From positions 13,889,860-13,953,859 of the forward strand of contig JAGGNK010006448.1 in NCBI GenBank assembly GCA_017590115.1: a DNA stretch of 64,000 bases. The letters run 5' to 3'. The notes beneath the pieces are model-generated. The model made no database searches. It saw nothing but the letters and a program-made list of their open reading frames with translations, and was not told the DNA's origin. How positions within the stretch are numbered: position 1 is the first letter of the stretch; every line of letters begins with the position of its first letter. This document shows positions 47,225-60,600 of this stretch, one piece after another. A program made the position numbers and the translations under genes. The stretch comes from Montifringilla adamsi. Lineage: Eukaryota > Chordata > Aves > Passeriformes > Passeridae.

Positions 47225-49962
47225 GTGTGTCATTTGCATGGACCTTCTAGACATGTTTGTATAGCTGGCTTTTATTTCACTTTATGCATTCTCTACAGTA
47301 GGACATGGACTGTGTTTGCTGAGAGTTTCTACTTGTTCTCACCTATTTCAGCTCTGGATATACACTTCCAGCTGTGTAGTTACCTGTTTAGATATGTGTA
47401 AGTTTAGGTATAAACTTACACAAATCCACATCCACTTCTTGATTAAGCAAACTCAACTTGTTCCCATTCTTTACTTTTGTAGTAAGACTGAGCAGGATAA
47501 TTTGTTATTTAGTTCATATTTGTTTTGGTAAGAGATCTACCTTGCAAAAGAAAGTATTACCAGACTTTTGACTTTGAACAGATTGGTGCTGTAAGGTCAC
47601 AGAACTGTATGTCAATTCACTCTTAAAGAAGACTTAGGACCCACAGTGGAATGGGGAAAATGACAACACAAAGCATTTAATTTCCACTGCAACTGCAAAA
47701 ACACCTGTGAAGTGTTCAGTAACAATGCTGTGGAATGTATAGAGATGGAAAGGTAGACTTCACACAGTTTCTCTAACTACATAAGGTTTTATCTGCACAC
47801 AGTTATGGAATTTGAATTTCACCTTTTACTTCTGTCTAATTTTGCCATTTTAGGGGGGGAAAAAAGAAGAAGAAAAACCCACAAAATAAGGTTGCTTTTC
47901 AGTAGCTGGTGTGAACAAGGAGTTAAAAAAATAGGGTGTTCTTTTGGCAATAAACCAGAATAATTATAGTAGTACATAAGCAAGAGTCACATAGATGCCT
48001 CTCTTAAAAGCATCTCTACTGGAAAAACCTGCTGTATTGTGAACATCCAATCATCCTGAGAGCATTTAGAAAACTCTCTTCTCGTAATTAGGCTGAAATT
48101 GAAAGTTTGGCTGAAATACAGAGATCATGTAGGCTCATTTAGTCTCGGGACTTCAGCATAAAATTTTCGTGTAGTTCTGGAAATAATAGATATCAAAGTG
48201 TCATCATATCAGATGCTTTCTTTGCACAGAGAAAGTAATTTCTTGGCAAAGAATTTCTCGTCAAAGCAAGCTTTTAATCAAATTTGAAATTTTAATGTGC
48301 GATTATTTCTTTAAACTGGCATTGCAATAGGAGAAGTTGTGTGAATAGCATAGCTGATATTCTGAGTAGCTGCAACCTTCAATACTAAGGTACATTTGTG
48401 TGATACTTCCATGCCTTCAGCCTTTCATGTATTTGTGATTTTATTTTCATAAGAATTGTGTAGTCTTCTGATATCGTGAAGTTGCTTTCCAACAAAGTAT
48501 TGCCGCTCCATTTGGTCCTGCTTACCCAATTTTCTGTGCTTATGCATCTTGTGATATAAGTACAGTTCATCTTGTCAGTCTTGAGCCTTCTAAAATTCAA
48601 ATATTGAGGCTAACCTTGCTGCCCACCTTCCTTCAGTGCTGAGATGGATAAATTGTTCTTATCTTTTCCCATGCACTGTCTAGTCAACCAGTTTAGACCA
48701 CATGTGAAAATTTGGATTTTTAAACTTTGGTGAGATTCTGTTCTGCATTCTGACATCCAGGACAGCTGATCTAAAATAACTTTGAAGTTGTTTTTGGGAG
48801 GATTAATCACTCTCCAGAGGCATTTCCTGTTTTTGTTTGTTTGTTGGTTGGTTGTATGGTTTTTTTCTTCTTCAGTAATGTCACTGAATTGTGAAAGTAT
48901 AAAAAGATAGGCACAAATTTCTTGAGGGCTGTCTCAGGGTTTTTAGCATTATACAGGGCTGTAGCTCTTCCTGTTCATGTCATGCATGCTGGGTTGTGTA
49001 GACCTTCTCCTTTTATTAGAGAATGTGCCCATATCTATGTGTACTGTTTAGTCATCCTGTCCTGTTGTCCTCAAATGCATTATATTAGAGAAACCTAAAT
49101 ACGATGACAAAAGTGTTGGCAGAGTAGCAGAAGGTGAAGCCACTCTTCAAGAAAAGAACTGCATGCATCAGTAAGGTCAGGCTGCTTCTACGAGCCTGTT
49201 AGCATCTCAAAAAAAGTAGTGAGTGTGTTGCCCTGGAGTATATTTGGTTTTCTGAATAAGGAAATTTCTTTTTGTTTGTTTGGTTGGGGGTTTTTGTTCA
49301 GATTTTCCTAAATAAGTAGGGGGCATATTCTCTGCATATTGGCAAAATATGCAAATTTGTTTTCTGTTATTCACATTTCTTCTTATTGTAAGCAGCAGGG
49401 TGTGGCTCTGAATATTGACTTGGGAAAGTGGAGAAGTGCCTTTTCATATAGATCTATGCTGCTGTTCTTCTTAGGTAAAGAATGACCTCCTAGACATTTT
49501 CAGCTGTGTTAGTTTGGATTCTCTTGTAGTTTAAATGTTTATGCTTTAACAACCATTAATTATCCCCTGTACCCAAGCCCAAGTCATTTAAACAGAATTG
49601 ATTTTTATTGTCATTACTGACAGGGCAAATTACTGTTGATGTCAAGGATGTACAACTGTTCTGTGAGCTACATTTTTTGTTGACGCCTTGACGCAAGGCT
49701 CAACAGCAAAAAGAATCATGAACAGGAAGACAATTTGTTTGTTTAAAGTATTGCTACTAAATAATCATAGAAGGTTTCAAATCATAGAAGATGAGCACAC
49801 GCTCAAGATTATCACTTGCAGCTTTAAAATTGCATTTCTGTGAGAGCTGAAAATTCACAAGCGTAAATTCCTGTAATCAAAGTGCTGTTACTCTGAAATA
49901 CACAGTTAATCTTCTATCTCTGTCTTTTTTTTTTTATTGTATTTTTTAAAATATATTTTTAG
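47225..49962 (+). other. ITGBL1: ITGBL1 intron (phase 1)
   Basis: 2,738 bases from GTGTGT to TTTAG. It ends in a long T-rich tract. TTTG/TTGG runs occur near 48825-48870 and 49265-49300. No transposon was recognised. Confidence 0.9.
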
Positions 49963-50103
49963 GCACATGTGTATGTGGGGAATGTACATGCCATGATGTG
50001 GACCCAACTGGTGACTGGGGAGATATTCATGGAGATACTTGTGAGTGTGATGAAAGAAACTGCAAAGCAGTGTATGATAGATATTCTGATGACTTCTGTT
50101 CAG
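49963..50103 (+). CDS. ITGBL1: ITGBL1 exon, I-EGF module V (short acidic type)
   Basis: A T-rich tract from about 49926 leads to a TTTAG acceptor at 49958-49962, and the donor CAG|GTAAGG begins at 50104. It is 141 bases and phase 1 on both sides. The translation begins [20 protein letters not shown], continues [13 protein letters not shown], and ends in the aromatic and acidic [10 protein letters not shown]. Eight cysteines are present. The [12 protein letters not shown] stretch is the most diagnostic ITGBL1 segment in the window: it belongs to the long loop between the fifth and sixth cysteines, and integrin beta chains do not have it in this form as far as I recall. No internal stop or frameshift. 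Confidence 0.95.
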
Positions 50104-50737
50104 GTAAGGTTTGTGTATAAATGGGACTAAGGTGTAGTTTTATAAAAAAAACCTTCCAACTGGTCTGATCTTCCTCTTCCCTAGTGCTCCAATTCTCATT
50201 TTCCTATCTTAAAATATACCAAGCTTCTGGGGCAGGAGGGGGCTTGGAAGGGACTTTTTAAATTAATGACATAATTCTGTATTTTTTTTTCCATGCCATG
50301 TAACAAAATCCTGTAAATGCTAGATTCTATTAGGAAGAACCTTTTAGATTCTTCTGCTACCCTTCTATTATGTGTAACCTAACATGAACTGGATAATGGT
50401 TGAAAATTTAAAATATAGGTGTATCCTTTCTTGGGAAAATTTGAACTTAAAAGTTCTTTATATCAGACTGTGTTTGTTATTTCATTTTATATGACAGGGA
50501 GATAGATGATAATCAAGAAGAAAAAATTCAAGGAAGAGTAAATAAATGAGTAAATGAAAAACAGTCCCCTGAGAATACAATTTGACATGAGAACAAGTAG
50601 AGCATCAATACTTGAAAAATAAGAATATGTGGCCCAGCTGCACTTCTGTAGCTGTATCCCAGGCTGTACATCTTAGACACATCCATCTTCCTTTTTCTTC
50701 TACTTGGACTTGAGAGCATTACATTCAAAACAGTTGA

Positions 50738-50808
50738 CATCCATCCATCCATCCATCCATCCATCCATCCATCCATCCATCCATTCATCCATTCATCCAT
50801 CCATCCAT
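50738..50808. repeat. (CATC)n microsatellite
   Basis: About 18 four-base units, nearly all CATC, with two T-for-C interruptions in the second half. On the other strand this gives a false Met-Asp-Gly-Trp repeat peptide. Confidence 0.97.
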
Positions 50809-51260
50809 GGTTTTGCAGTTTAGATGTTCCATGTATTAGCTAACAAAAGCTGAGATTCTCAGAGAGACCTTGCATGCAATTTTGTGTGGATTCTAATAAA
50901 GATGCTAATACTGGGCAGGAGAGAAGGACTTTGTTCAATACAAAGCACGCAATTTGTACACACAGGAATTCTGCAAAAGCAAATTAATGTGATTTCAAAG
51001 GGACTTTACAGATTGGAGGTTGTCAGCTTCAATGCATCCTGTAGAAATCTGGTCTGGCCTAATTAATAACAAGAAGAATGCAGTCACATCAAGGACAATA
51101 ATGATGTTGTATATTTTCCTCCTATTCCTAGAGTGAGATATGTCTTACAGAAAGATAATTTGAGTTGTCTGTAATACAGAAAGAAAACTGAAACCATCAT
51201 GATGTATAAAATATTCAGCCTTTTCTTTGCCTGTTTAAAAAGTAAAAAGTTTCTAAGCAG

Positions 51261-51395
51261 TTGGGGGGGGGTGGTGGTTTTTTGTTAGATTCTTTTGGGG
51301 TTTTTTTGTTTGTTTGTTTGTTTTTGGGGGTTTTTTGTTTGTTTGATTGTTTGTTTTGGTTTTTTGTTTGTTTGTTTGTGTTCTTTTTTTAAATA
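51261..51395. repeat. TTTG-rich low-complexity tract with G run
   Basis: A G9-type run is followed by several blocks of TTTG units separated by G-rich and T-rich stretches. Confidence 0.85.
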
Positions 51396-53155
51396 AATTT
51401 AGAGGAATTGCTAGCTAATAAAATGGGGGAAAAGAAGCTTTTCCAAAAACCTTCAGTGACTTAATTTACTAGTTACTGTTCAACCACTTGCAGATATTAT
51501 ATATTTATTTAAGGGTTTATTCAGTGAATAAACTGGAATGATGTAGAGCTGTGTGCAGTCACAAAGTATTGAGAGCAGCAGGAAGATTGACTTGGTTGTC
51601 AGTTTTTGAATGTATCACTGTGTTGCTGTCAGGGATTTTAGCACTCAGGGACTGATTAAAATATCAGCATCAACTAAGGAATGCAAAGCTACAAATCAAC
51701 AGGGTAAATGCATTCTATAGTTAATGGTGAACATAAGACTTTCAAACCTAATTAAATTAAAGCAAACCTGTGGCATCTACAACTAATGCTGTGAAACTGA
51801 AAAAGTCATGCTTGAGCTCCCTTTTCCTGGACATTATTGTCTTTGCATCTGCTGCTGCCCAGGATGGTAATAGTTGTGAGAAAGCAGAGGGTAAGAAAGT
51901 ACAGTTACAAAGGAGCCTGGGGGAAGATATTGCCATTTGGCATTGGATTAAGGACTGGTACATTGTTCTTTATTACACAGACATAACTGTAAATGAGGAA
52001 AACTTAGATATGAAAGGAAGGACTCATATGGCTTCCTTGATGTGACTAAAACTTAAGTTGAAGTATAATTTTGTTTTTCCATCTCCTCATCAAAAATTTT
52101 AGTACGAATTATTTTTATCCATTCCCTTTCCATTATGTTTTAGAAAAGCCTAATTGAGTCTTAGCTGGCCATCCAAGTATGCATTCCTAAATTAGATTGT
52201 GCAAAAAAATCCATTTGCACATGAAGCAGTGTGAACAATATCTTCTAGTCCTGCTGCTTAGCCTTGTTTCAGAAATAGAAAAGATGCATAAGTTTTAATT
52301 TTGGTTTATTGTGGTAGTCAGGCAGAATCTGCAATTAAATCAAAGTTTTAACAGAGGAATTGTAGTGGGACAGGTTTTTTAATTGCTTATATGAAATAAA
52401 TTTTTATTGCACAAAGTGTACATGCATTAGGTGTATCTGAGAAATATCCTCATTATTCTCACAATTATTTGTAAATTGATCTGGGATGAATCCAAGAGTG
52501 ATTAGTTAGATTAGGGAAAATAATCCATCTCTCTTGAAACCTTCATTAAAAAGAGATGATACAAAATTTTCTTGTCTTGTTCTGTCTACCTAATAGGTAG
52601 AGACAGGAAGCCGCATTATCCTAAGTAGCATGGAGAAATTATAGGATATCCTGTTTTCATGTAAAGAGTTTCACTGTGACTGAATGAAATTCTATGTCTA
52701 TTTATTAAAATACAAATGACAGGAATTGACAGCCCTGATGTGAGGATTTAACATCGCACAAGGGCAGCTTTGTCCAGAAGCTTCATGTGGCTTGAGGTGA
52801 CTGTTGTTGCACAGTACATCATATTGACAAGTGGATGCCTTCTTTTAACACCTGAAGTACCATTCAGAATGTTCCTGAATTACTGACTTTCAGAAGTCTT
52901 CTTAACACTAAAGTGATTATCTTCATTTAAAGAGATAATAGCTCTCATGACTTGACACAGAAAGAAAATGTTTCCATTAAGAAAATCTGTGTGTTCACAC
53001 ATTTCATTAGTCCTTTTGCTGTGGCTTTAGCAAAGAAACTATTGTATGAAAGTGCCTAATCCTCCCATAAGTATCTCTCTGGATCAGGGATCATGAATCC
53101 AATTCACAACCTGTCAGCAGGTACACATGAAAGCAAAGGAAAGAATTGTGTGTTC

Positions 53156-53382
53156 AGAGAACGGTTTGTGTTGGAAGGAACATTAAAAATCATCTGGTTC
53201 CAACCACTGCCATGGGCAGGGACACCTTCCAGTAAACTGGGTTGCTCAAATTCCCATCCAGGCTTCCCTTGAATATTTCCAGGAGTGGACATCCACAGCT
53301 TCTCTAAGCAACTTGTTCCAGAGCATCACCCTCCCCACAGTAAAGAATTTCTTCGTTATAATCTAATCTAAATTCATCCTCT
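53156..53382 (-). mobile_element. CR1 LINE 3' end, antisense
   Basis: Blocks in order: AGAGAACGGTTTGTGTTGGA, AAAAATCATCTGGTTCCAAC, ACTGCCATGGGCAGGGACAC, CAACTTGTTCCAGAGCATCA, CCCACAGTAAAGAATTTCTT, TAATCTAATCTAAATTCATC. This is the antisense CR1 3' region, inside the intron before the last exon seen. Confidence 0.92.
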
Positions 53383-54486
53383 AAACAAGAGGAAGCTTGT
53401 AAAGCTTTTCAAGGAAAACAAATAACTACTGTAAAGTTATTTTGTGCAATTAATAAGACTTGTATTCTGGGAAGTAATCTGATCACTCCTAAAGATTGCT
53501 TCCTCCCATTCTCTCCTTGTGAACTAATAAACAAATATGTTTTATAAATTGGTACTAAGGTGCAAATATGGTTAAAAAGATATATGAAATATCTGTTACT
53601 GTGGTTTTCAAGAAGAACATGGATAAAAAAATAGACATTGGAGCAATGCTTTTGTCCTGTGTCCAGTGAATGATGACTGTGTGAAAATTGTGAGAGATCT
53701 AACCTCCTGTCTGAGCTCAATAGATATTTGATTTTATGGCAAGGAATGTTGTTTTGCTGATTCTCAGGATTTTCTAAGGAACATTTTGCATTGCCAGAAT
53801 CTCAATGCTTTTTGCAAAGAGCATAAAGAGGGATAAGGACAATCTTTTTTTTTTCTTAGTTTTTCTTGAGAAAAGCTCAAGAAAAATTGCATATGTTTGC
53901 TTTTATATAGAGGAAATATATGTGCAGGGAATAGTTCCAGACATGCTGTAAGATACCAAAAACCACATCGAATTGTCTTACTGGAATAAGAATGTCCAAT
54001 ACTTTATTATTTGTATACCGCTGTTTAATAGAAGACACTGGTTTGAGGCCTGAAATTGTTTGTCTCTAGTAGATCATGTTGATTGCAAGTAGATAAAGAA
54101 TGGTATTGATATATTTCTTAGAGAATATGCTGCAACCGTGGTAGAAAAAGATCATAAAAATAAATTAAATATTGCCTTACGACATTCCACTTTTCCAAAC
54201 AGTGGTGAAATGTGTATTTTTAATCTCTGTTCCACCCTTTTGCATTAGATCATGTGCTAAGTGTCTGAACATCCCTTAAGGAAAAAAAACAGAAAAGGGA
54301 ATATGGCTCAAATTGAATGTAGAACGGTACTATTTTCAGGAACAAAAGTAGATATAGTAGATTGGTTTTATTTTTTTGCCAGTCTCATTACTGAATAAAG
54401 CCCCAGCTTTGATAAAGTTTATCCAATTTGGAGTTTTTATACCTCATTAGAATGGAGGTTAATCTTGAATTGTATTCATTATAAAG

Positions 54487-54633
54487 GTCATGGACAGTGT
54501 AATTGTGGAAGATGTGACTGTAAAGAAGGATGGACTGGGAAGAAGTGTGAACATCCACATTCATGTCCAATGTCAGTTGAAGAAAGTGCTAAGAAATGCC
54601 AAGGAAATTCCAATTTACCTTGCTCTGGAAGAG
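54487..54633 (+). CDS. ITGBL1: ITGBL1 exon, I-EGF module VI (last exon in window)
   Basis: The acceptor is AAAG at 54483-54486, with a poor pyrimidine tract, and the donor GAG|GTAAGC begins at 54634. It has 147 bases, phase 1 on both sides and 48 complete codons. The translation begins [20 protein letters not shown], continues [17 protein letters not shown] and ends NLPCSGR. It holds cysteines 2-8 of this module and the first of the next. It is the long module type and mirrors the 42168 exon in length and layout, including the spacing from GW to the EHP/QYP turn. The expected next exon, which would open with a C-x-C-G-x-C-x-C core, is not visible in the remaining 9.4 kb. An ATG at 54465 upstream of the acceptor is not a start. 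Confidence 0.94.
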
Positions 54634-57600
54634 GTAAGCATATTTCTGGAAGAATTTTCATGCCCTTTAAATGTACTTCCATTAAAAGAATTTTTATAGA
54701 TGCCCAGCATTACTAGTATTGAAAAATGTGTACCTTCTTGGCTTACTGTGCACGAATCACACTGTATAACTTGTGATTTAGGAGGAGGGAGGAGAAGAAT
54801 ACAGAGGTCACCTATTTTTCCTGCTTTGTGTTTTATTTTGCATGTCTTAACATTTATTTTGGAGATTTTCAAGGGTGTTTTGAAAATTGCTGTAGTTAAG
54901 TCTTTATTAAGGATACATTAAAAATAGGGATTCAGTCTGCACATTTTTTGACAAAAGCAGCATGAGATTTTCAGCTTGTGTAAAATGTTGTGACACCATT
55001 GTGGTAAGGACTGTTTGGATTTACTCTTACTAAGAAACTGCCCATTAGGTGCAGGACTGACTTCTATGAAATGCAGCTTTGCTTCAGCACAGTTTGCTGG
55101 TTGGCAATTGGCTTTTCATTTGAAAGCATTTCTTTGTGACACTGTAGCCTTTTCCAGAGCTTTGACTAAAAATATATACTAAGTCATACACACACTTAAA
55201 AGATACATTGCAAGCAATTTTTCTCAGAAGGAAAAGGAACCTGCTAATTTTCACTGTGTGAAATGTGGTTTTCTGCAGAGAGAAGAGAGAAAAGTAAATA
55301 TGAGACAGAATATTGCTAGAACTGGTAATTGAAGTTGTTATGAATTCTGCCTATTGAAGTATTTTCTGGGAAAGGCCTAAAGCTTCTCTTGAATTACTGC
55401 ATTTGACCGTTAATGTCAGTTCATTTGTGATTTATTCTTTTACTAATACTATCTAACATAGTCAGAAATTGTAGGCTGTCCACCCAAGTTATCTCTGTGA
55501 TAATTGTACTATTTTCCTCCTGTAATTGTGTAGCAGCTCATTTACTTCCTAAATGTAGCATTAGAAGTACCTTAAAAAAAGAACTATGTATTAACAGACA
55601 GTTGCTTGCTCTTTTCTTAATTAAGCTGCCATTTTCCAGTTAATTGTCTCTCTCTTTTCGTGCTAAAATTTTGCAACAGAATTTTTTGCTACAAGTTATT
55701 TGGAGAATGGGCATCTGTAGAGAATTAACTGCATTCTGTTTTTTCGTGCTTGCAAGAATGATAACTAAAAGAAAGGAACATTGACTTTTGATTTATTTTT
55801 TTACTTATTTAATACTGTATAATTTTTTTTTCCTGTCCTCATGGATGGTTTTTTTCTCTTCTTTCATTGGCTTTACTAAAAGTTGTATACCTTGAGATCT
55901 TGGAATCAGTTCTATAATTTAATTGTTTTGTCCTCCTTGAGGACAGAGGAAGAATAAAAAACATAAAAACAACTTTAATTTGAATAAATGTATAGTATTG
56001 AATATTTAAAATTAAGTATAATAAGAAGAGAAAATGTAAAGATTTTAACATTAATGACAATAATTCTACCCTTTTGGCTTTCTGCAAAAGCGCCTAATGA
56101 TGCTGGCAATGTTCTCCTGTTGAGATCCTGGCAGTGAAATAGACAATTTTCAGGTGAAGTGATTTGACTGAGTGACCTGTTGGTCATAATTTTCAAAAGC
56201 AGTATCTATGGGAACAAAAGGCTTAATTGATAGTGGCTCTCACTGAACTTTGACTTCCAAACAAGGAGAGATCACTAAGGTGTTCAAGGAGTGCAAAAGG
56301 CACATATGTGAATTTAGGACATTATGTGATAGACAGCTGCTGTAATGAAGGATCAAGAGATTCTGCATTCTAGGCTTGAAAAAAAATTCCCCATGAAAAC
56401 TTCCATTTAAAAATGGAAAGCAGTATCTTGTTTTAGTTCTATGAACAATTTTGTTTAAGACATTGGGAAGATATATTGGTCTACTCCTCTGTGTTTTACT
56501 AGACAGTGTAATTTTTTTACTCTGGACTCCTTGGATTTCCCCTTCTTCCATGATACTTTGGATAAAAAGAAAAGTGTAAGAAAATTTCTGAACTGCTAAA
56601 GTAGGGGTTAGTTCCTATGAAAAAAAAAAATTTGTCATTGGACTTGCATAGTTAAATTTGGTGCCATATGGAAATCCCACTACTTGTCATGGCAAGAAGT
56701 GTGAAACAAGCAGATGAATCAAAATAAGGTTTTCAAATAAAACACAATCTATTTCAAGTCTTCGGGAGTGGGAAAGGCTGTAGAACTGTAAAAACATCCC
56801 AAATTTTTCTGATGTCCCTAGAAAAGATTGTGTGATGAGGAAAGGAAAGTCTGAAAAGGAAAAGGAAATTTTGTCTTTTTCATTTGAAAATGATGGCACA
56901 AGGACAGTTATCCTTTCCCAGGTTAGTAATCCACTGTACTGCCAAAGAAGTTGAGTACTTAATGTCTTTATTTAATGGGATCTCTTGGTAGGGCAGTTCA
57001 TGTGTGGAACAGGATACACAACAGAGTTCTCAGAGATGCAGGTGCATGATTTTATGATTTCACCTTGTATTGTTTCCTTAAAGAATATTTTCTGTTTATC
57101 TGTACCTTTTGTTTTTGATTTAGATACTTTTGTTGTTTATAGCAATGGGAACTAAGAGAATTGGCGCGTCCCACCCAGATTTTGAGAATCCCAGATTCCC
57201 TTAACTATCAGTCATGTAATCTCAGCAAGAGAAAAAAAGGTATAGAAAAAAAAAAGCAGAGAAAGAAAATGTGTTTTTGTAACCTTTAATGTATCAGGCA
57301 TATGTAAAATTTGTATTAAAAATTATAGAGAATTGAAGAGGTTAGGAGGAACACAATTAGATAATTTAATAAATTATGATTTCTCAGTCTATATTTTGCT
57401 CTTCTGAGGGTAGATGAAACAGTGAACTTTGTTTTCAGGCTGTAATTCCCTTCCTGATTTTCCCCACACTCAAGAATAACAAGCTGTTTCATGGGTGCTG
57501 CTCAGCACGTGGGGATATCACAAAGGCTGCCAAAAAAGTATTACACTATGGTCTTATATTTCTGAGCTGCTCCAGGAGGTGGAGGAGAGAGAAGGCTTCT

Positions 57601-60600
57601 ATTGACATGCTGAATAGCAAAGGAAAATGTCTACATGCTGAAATGGTGTTATAAAGACAGAGCAATTATAAATTCTCTTGTTTACATCAATCAGGTTGTC
57701 GATACCATCAGTAATTCCTGCTACATATAAGGTGAGAGAAGATCACAAGAAAATTTTGGGAATAAAAACACTTTAAGTACTTTCTGAAAATTACTTTCCC
57801 TACAAAAGTCTTTTGAGGATGAGGAGTGATTCTAGGCATCATCATTCATATAAAGTGAAGAATTCCTTCTATACTCTTATTCCCAAGTGTTGCTTTTTTT
57901 TTAACTTGCTCCATGACTTTTAGCTTAGATGTAAAACTTTCACTTTTTTCACAGTGAAAATCTGTTACTTTTAAGAACACACTGTACATCAAGACCAGTG
58001 TCAGACATAAAGGAAAAGACATACAAAAAAATCATTATGGTTTGAAATAAAGAGGTGCTATATTGTTGTCAGGATTAAGGGAAAAGACAAACCGCTTTTC
58101 TCTTTAAAATGCACATCACTCACTTGAGTTTTCCCTTCAGGTACAAAGTAGATTTTAAAATAGTTTTAATGAAAAAGCCTTTAGGAAGAGAATTGAAAAT
58201 AAAAAGAGTAGGTTTTGAGAATAATAGATGAGAAGGGTTTTTTTAAAAATAATCTTGTTTTCCTCAGTTACCCTTGGTGAATGCAGCCGTTCCATGGCAG
58301 ATTTACAAAGCCAGATAACTGAAAAATATTCATATTGGTATTTTAACATTTAAATATATTTTCTAAAATTGCTTTTATTTATTTGCATGGATAAAATGAA
58401 ACTATTTCTTTATTGGTGAAATTCCTCCTTACACTTATGCTCTGGCATAGGCTAACTGAAAAATGAAGGGATTTTTTGATTCTTTACTTAAAAAGATTTC
58501 TGTTGTTTTTGAAAAAGTCCCTAAGCCCCATTTTCAAAATACTAAGTCATGACTTCAAAAATTGTGTGTCATTTTGAAAGTTTTGTCATTTTGTCTTTTG
58601 AAAGTTTACCGACAGCAATAATTTTGCCCTTTTGTCTCTCTTTAAAATTATTAGATTTTGATTAACTTAATGGAAGAGCAACAGTGTTCAATGCATTCTT
58701 AAAGATTCCTTGTGGTGAGCTAAGACAGTGAATCAGTCCCTTATGTTCTGTAATGCTATTGCCAGTCTGGCCAGATACCATCTCCTGAAGTCTGAAAGCA
58801 AAGGTCAGTGATGACTCCAAAGAGCAGAGCCATTAGCCAGTGCTTGCTGCAGAGACTTAATCCTTTTCTGGAGCATCTTGCATGTCGTTTTGTATGATAC
58901 ACAGTTTATATTGCTCTGAAACATCTCATTGCATGCAAATTGTTGTATCAACTGCAGTAGATTCCAGTTGGTACAAAATGGAGAACATACACAGAAGGAA
59001 AGAGAAACAGACATGAGATAATTTTATCTGTGTAGTGACGAGAGTGGATGGAACCTCAATAAAAATAATGTGCTAAATAGCTGCCTAACCAGGTGTAACT
59101 ACATAACTCTCTTCTGACCTTTGTGAAGTCTTACATGACTCATGGAAAATATGACATAAAATATTCAGCTTGTAAATAATTTTGGTTTGGATCATTAAGT
59201 ACTATAGGTTCATATAAACATTTGAATGACATCATTCAATATATGTTCAAGATTTTTAAATCTATACAAACTGTAATGTGGTAACCCTGATCTTTTCATC
59301 TCTACAGCAGGTAAGTCCCTTTAGTTGGGTATGATGCCTTAAAAGGGTAGAAAGGCTGCTGGTGGCATGTGTCACATCATGACAACTAGTTCTGCTCTAT
59401 TACCACTGGAACCTCATTGAGTATAGTTCTATAACGTTACAGTTCTGGTTCTTTTGTTCCAAGTGCAGTTATTAGTTGAGGACTTTGGAGTCTCCCTCTA
59501 GTATGACATTGTCAAAACTGATAAACAAAATAAATTTCCTGTTTCTATTAGACACTTACAGAAGAAAATTGCTTCTGAAGCCTATGGCTTGTTGACTTAG
59601 TAAGGAGAGATGATAGTAGAAGTTTCTATTTGAATAATTCACTCTACTTTCTACATGACAGGATGGGGTCAGAGCAGAAAAGTGTAAACAATCCTAAGGT
59701 AAAATCTAGGTTACTACCCCTGCTACTAGCTCTTTACTGCAGCCCCTTATTATGCAAATTGTGCTGTTTAATTGAAGTGTAAATTACTCTAATGTACATC
59801 ATCTCTGAATTTGGCATGCTGTTTTCATTCATTTTGCATGACCCCTGCATTCTGAAGGAGGTCTTAATTAAAGCACTATAGTCGACAGCCTGGCAGCAAG
59901 TAGCATTATTAGCTGGTGTAACAAGAACAGAACACAAATTCAAGTCATGTGTCACATCTCTAGCTTTCATCTCATCAGCTTTGAGATCGAGCTCTTCTAC
60001 ATCTGTGTGCTTCAAGTAGAGAGGCACTCTTGCTGTGCTGTTACTTTAATGCTGAATGAGCTGGTGTAACAGCATTTGTTATACAATTTGGAATACTCTT
60101 ACATGCTGGACTGGCACTTTGCACTCCACTTGTTGTCTATTAAAGTCTAAGGAAAAAATAGAAATAAATAGTTGCATCCCACTCCTTTTAGATTTGTGTA
60201 TCAATAGTTTAGATCACTGATTTTAAACAGCTTCTCTGATTCAAGCTCTGTTTGAGCCTTTCTCTCTTAATTGAAGCAGGATGTTCAGGATGCTGTCTTT
60301 GTTAGAAAAGCTTCAAAATTTTAAATTTTAATTTTTTCTGGTTTATTTTTTTGAAATCAGGAAGTGCTCAGGAGCTCATCACTTCAGTTTTTCTCTGTAG
60401 AGAAAGGTACTTATTTGTGACCCACCTACAGAGCTTCTTGCTGTTGTTTTTACCTTACACTGTTGTGTATTTTTGGAGACATCAAGTAGGGACAGAAGAA
60501 CTAAGGGAAGAACATTTCATTTCTTCAGTGAACCCTTACTTGCAGTGCTTATAACTAATTAGTAAAAAAATGTTTCATAAAGTACTTTGGTTCTGCATAA

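Larger units (their letters stand above)
50104..54486 (+). other. ITGBL1: ITGBL1 intron (phase 1)
   Basis: 4,383 bases from GTAAGG to AAAG. It contains a CATC microsatellite (50738-50808), a TTTG-rich tract (51261-51395) and an antisense CR1 3' end (53156-53382). Confidence 0.9.
42168..54633 (+). other. ITGBL1: ITGBL1 gene, internal five-exon segment
   Basis: Five exons with intact frames and consensus GT-AG borders lie in order on the + strand, and their joined translation follows the module order of integrin beta-like protein 1. Seen: 699 coding bases, eight cysteines per exon, all introns in phase 1 and 1.7 to 4.4 kb long between these exons. Known of the family: ITGBL1 is a secreted, cysteine-rich protein of ten integrin-type EGF repeats related to the integrin beta stalk, without the integrin head, transmembrane or cytoplasmic parts. 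Inferred: the segment corresponds to EGF modules II-VI. Neither the signal-peptide exon nor the terminal exons are present, so both ends of the gene lie outside the window. Integrin beta chains are the main alternative, but the alternation of modules and motifs such as [15 protein letters not shown] fit ITGBL1 better. Confidence 0.93.

Noticed and set aside
50528..50800. Met-Asp-Gly-Trp repeat protein on the minus strand
   Set aside because: It is only the translation of the CATC microsatellite.
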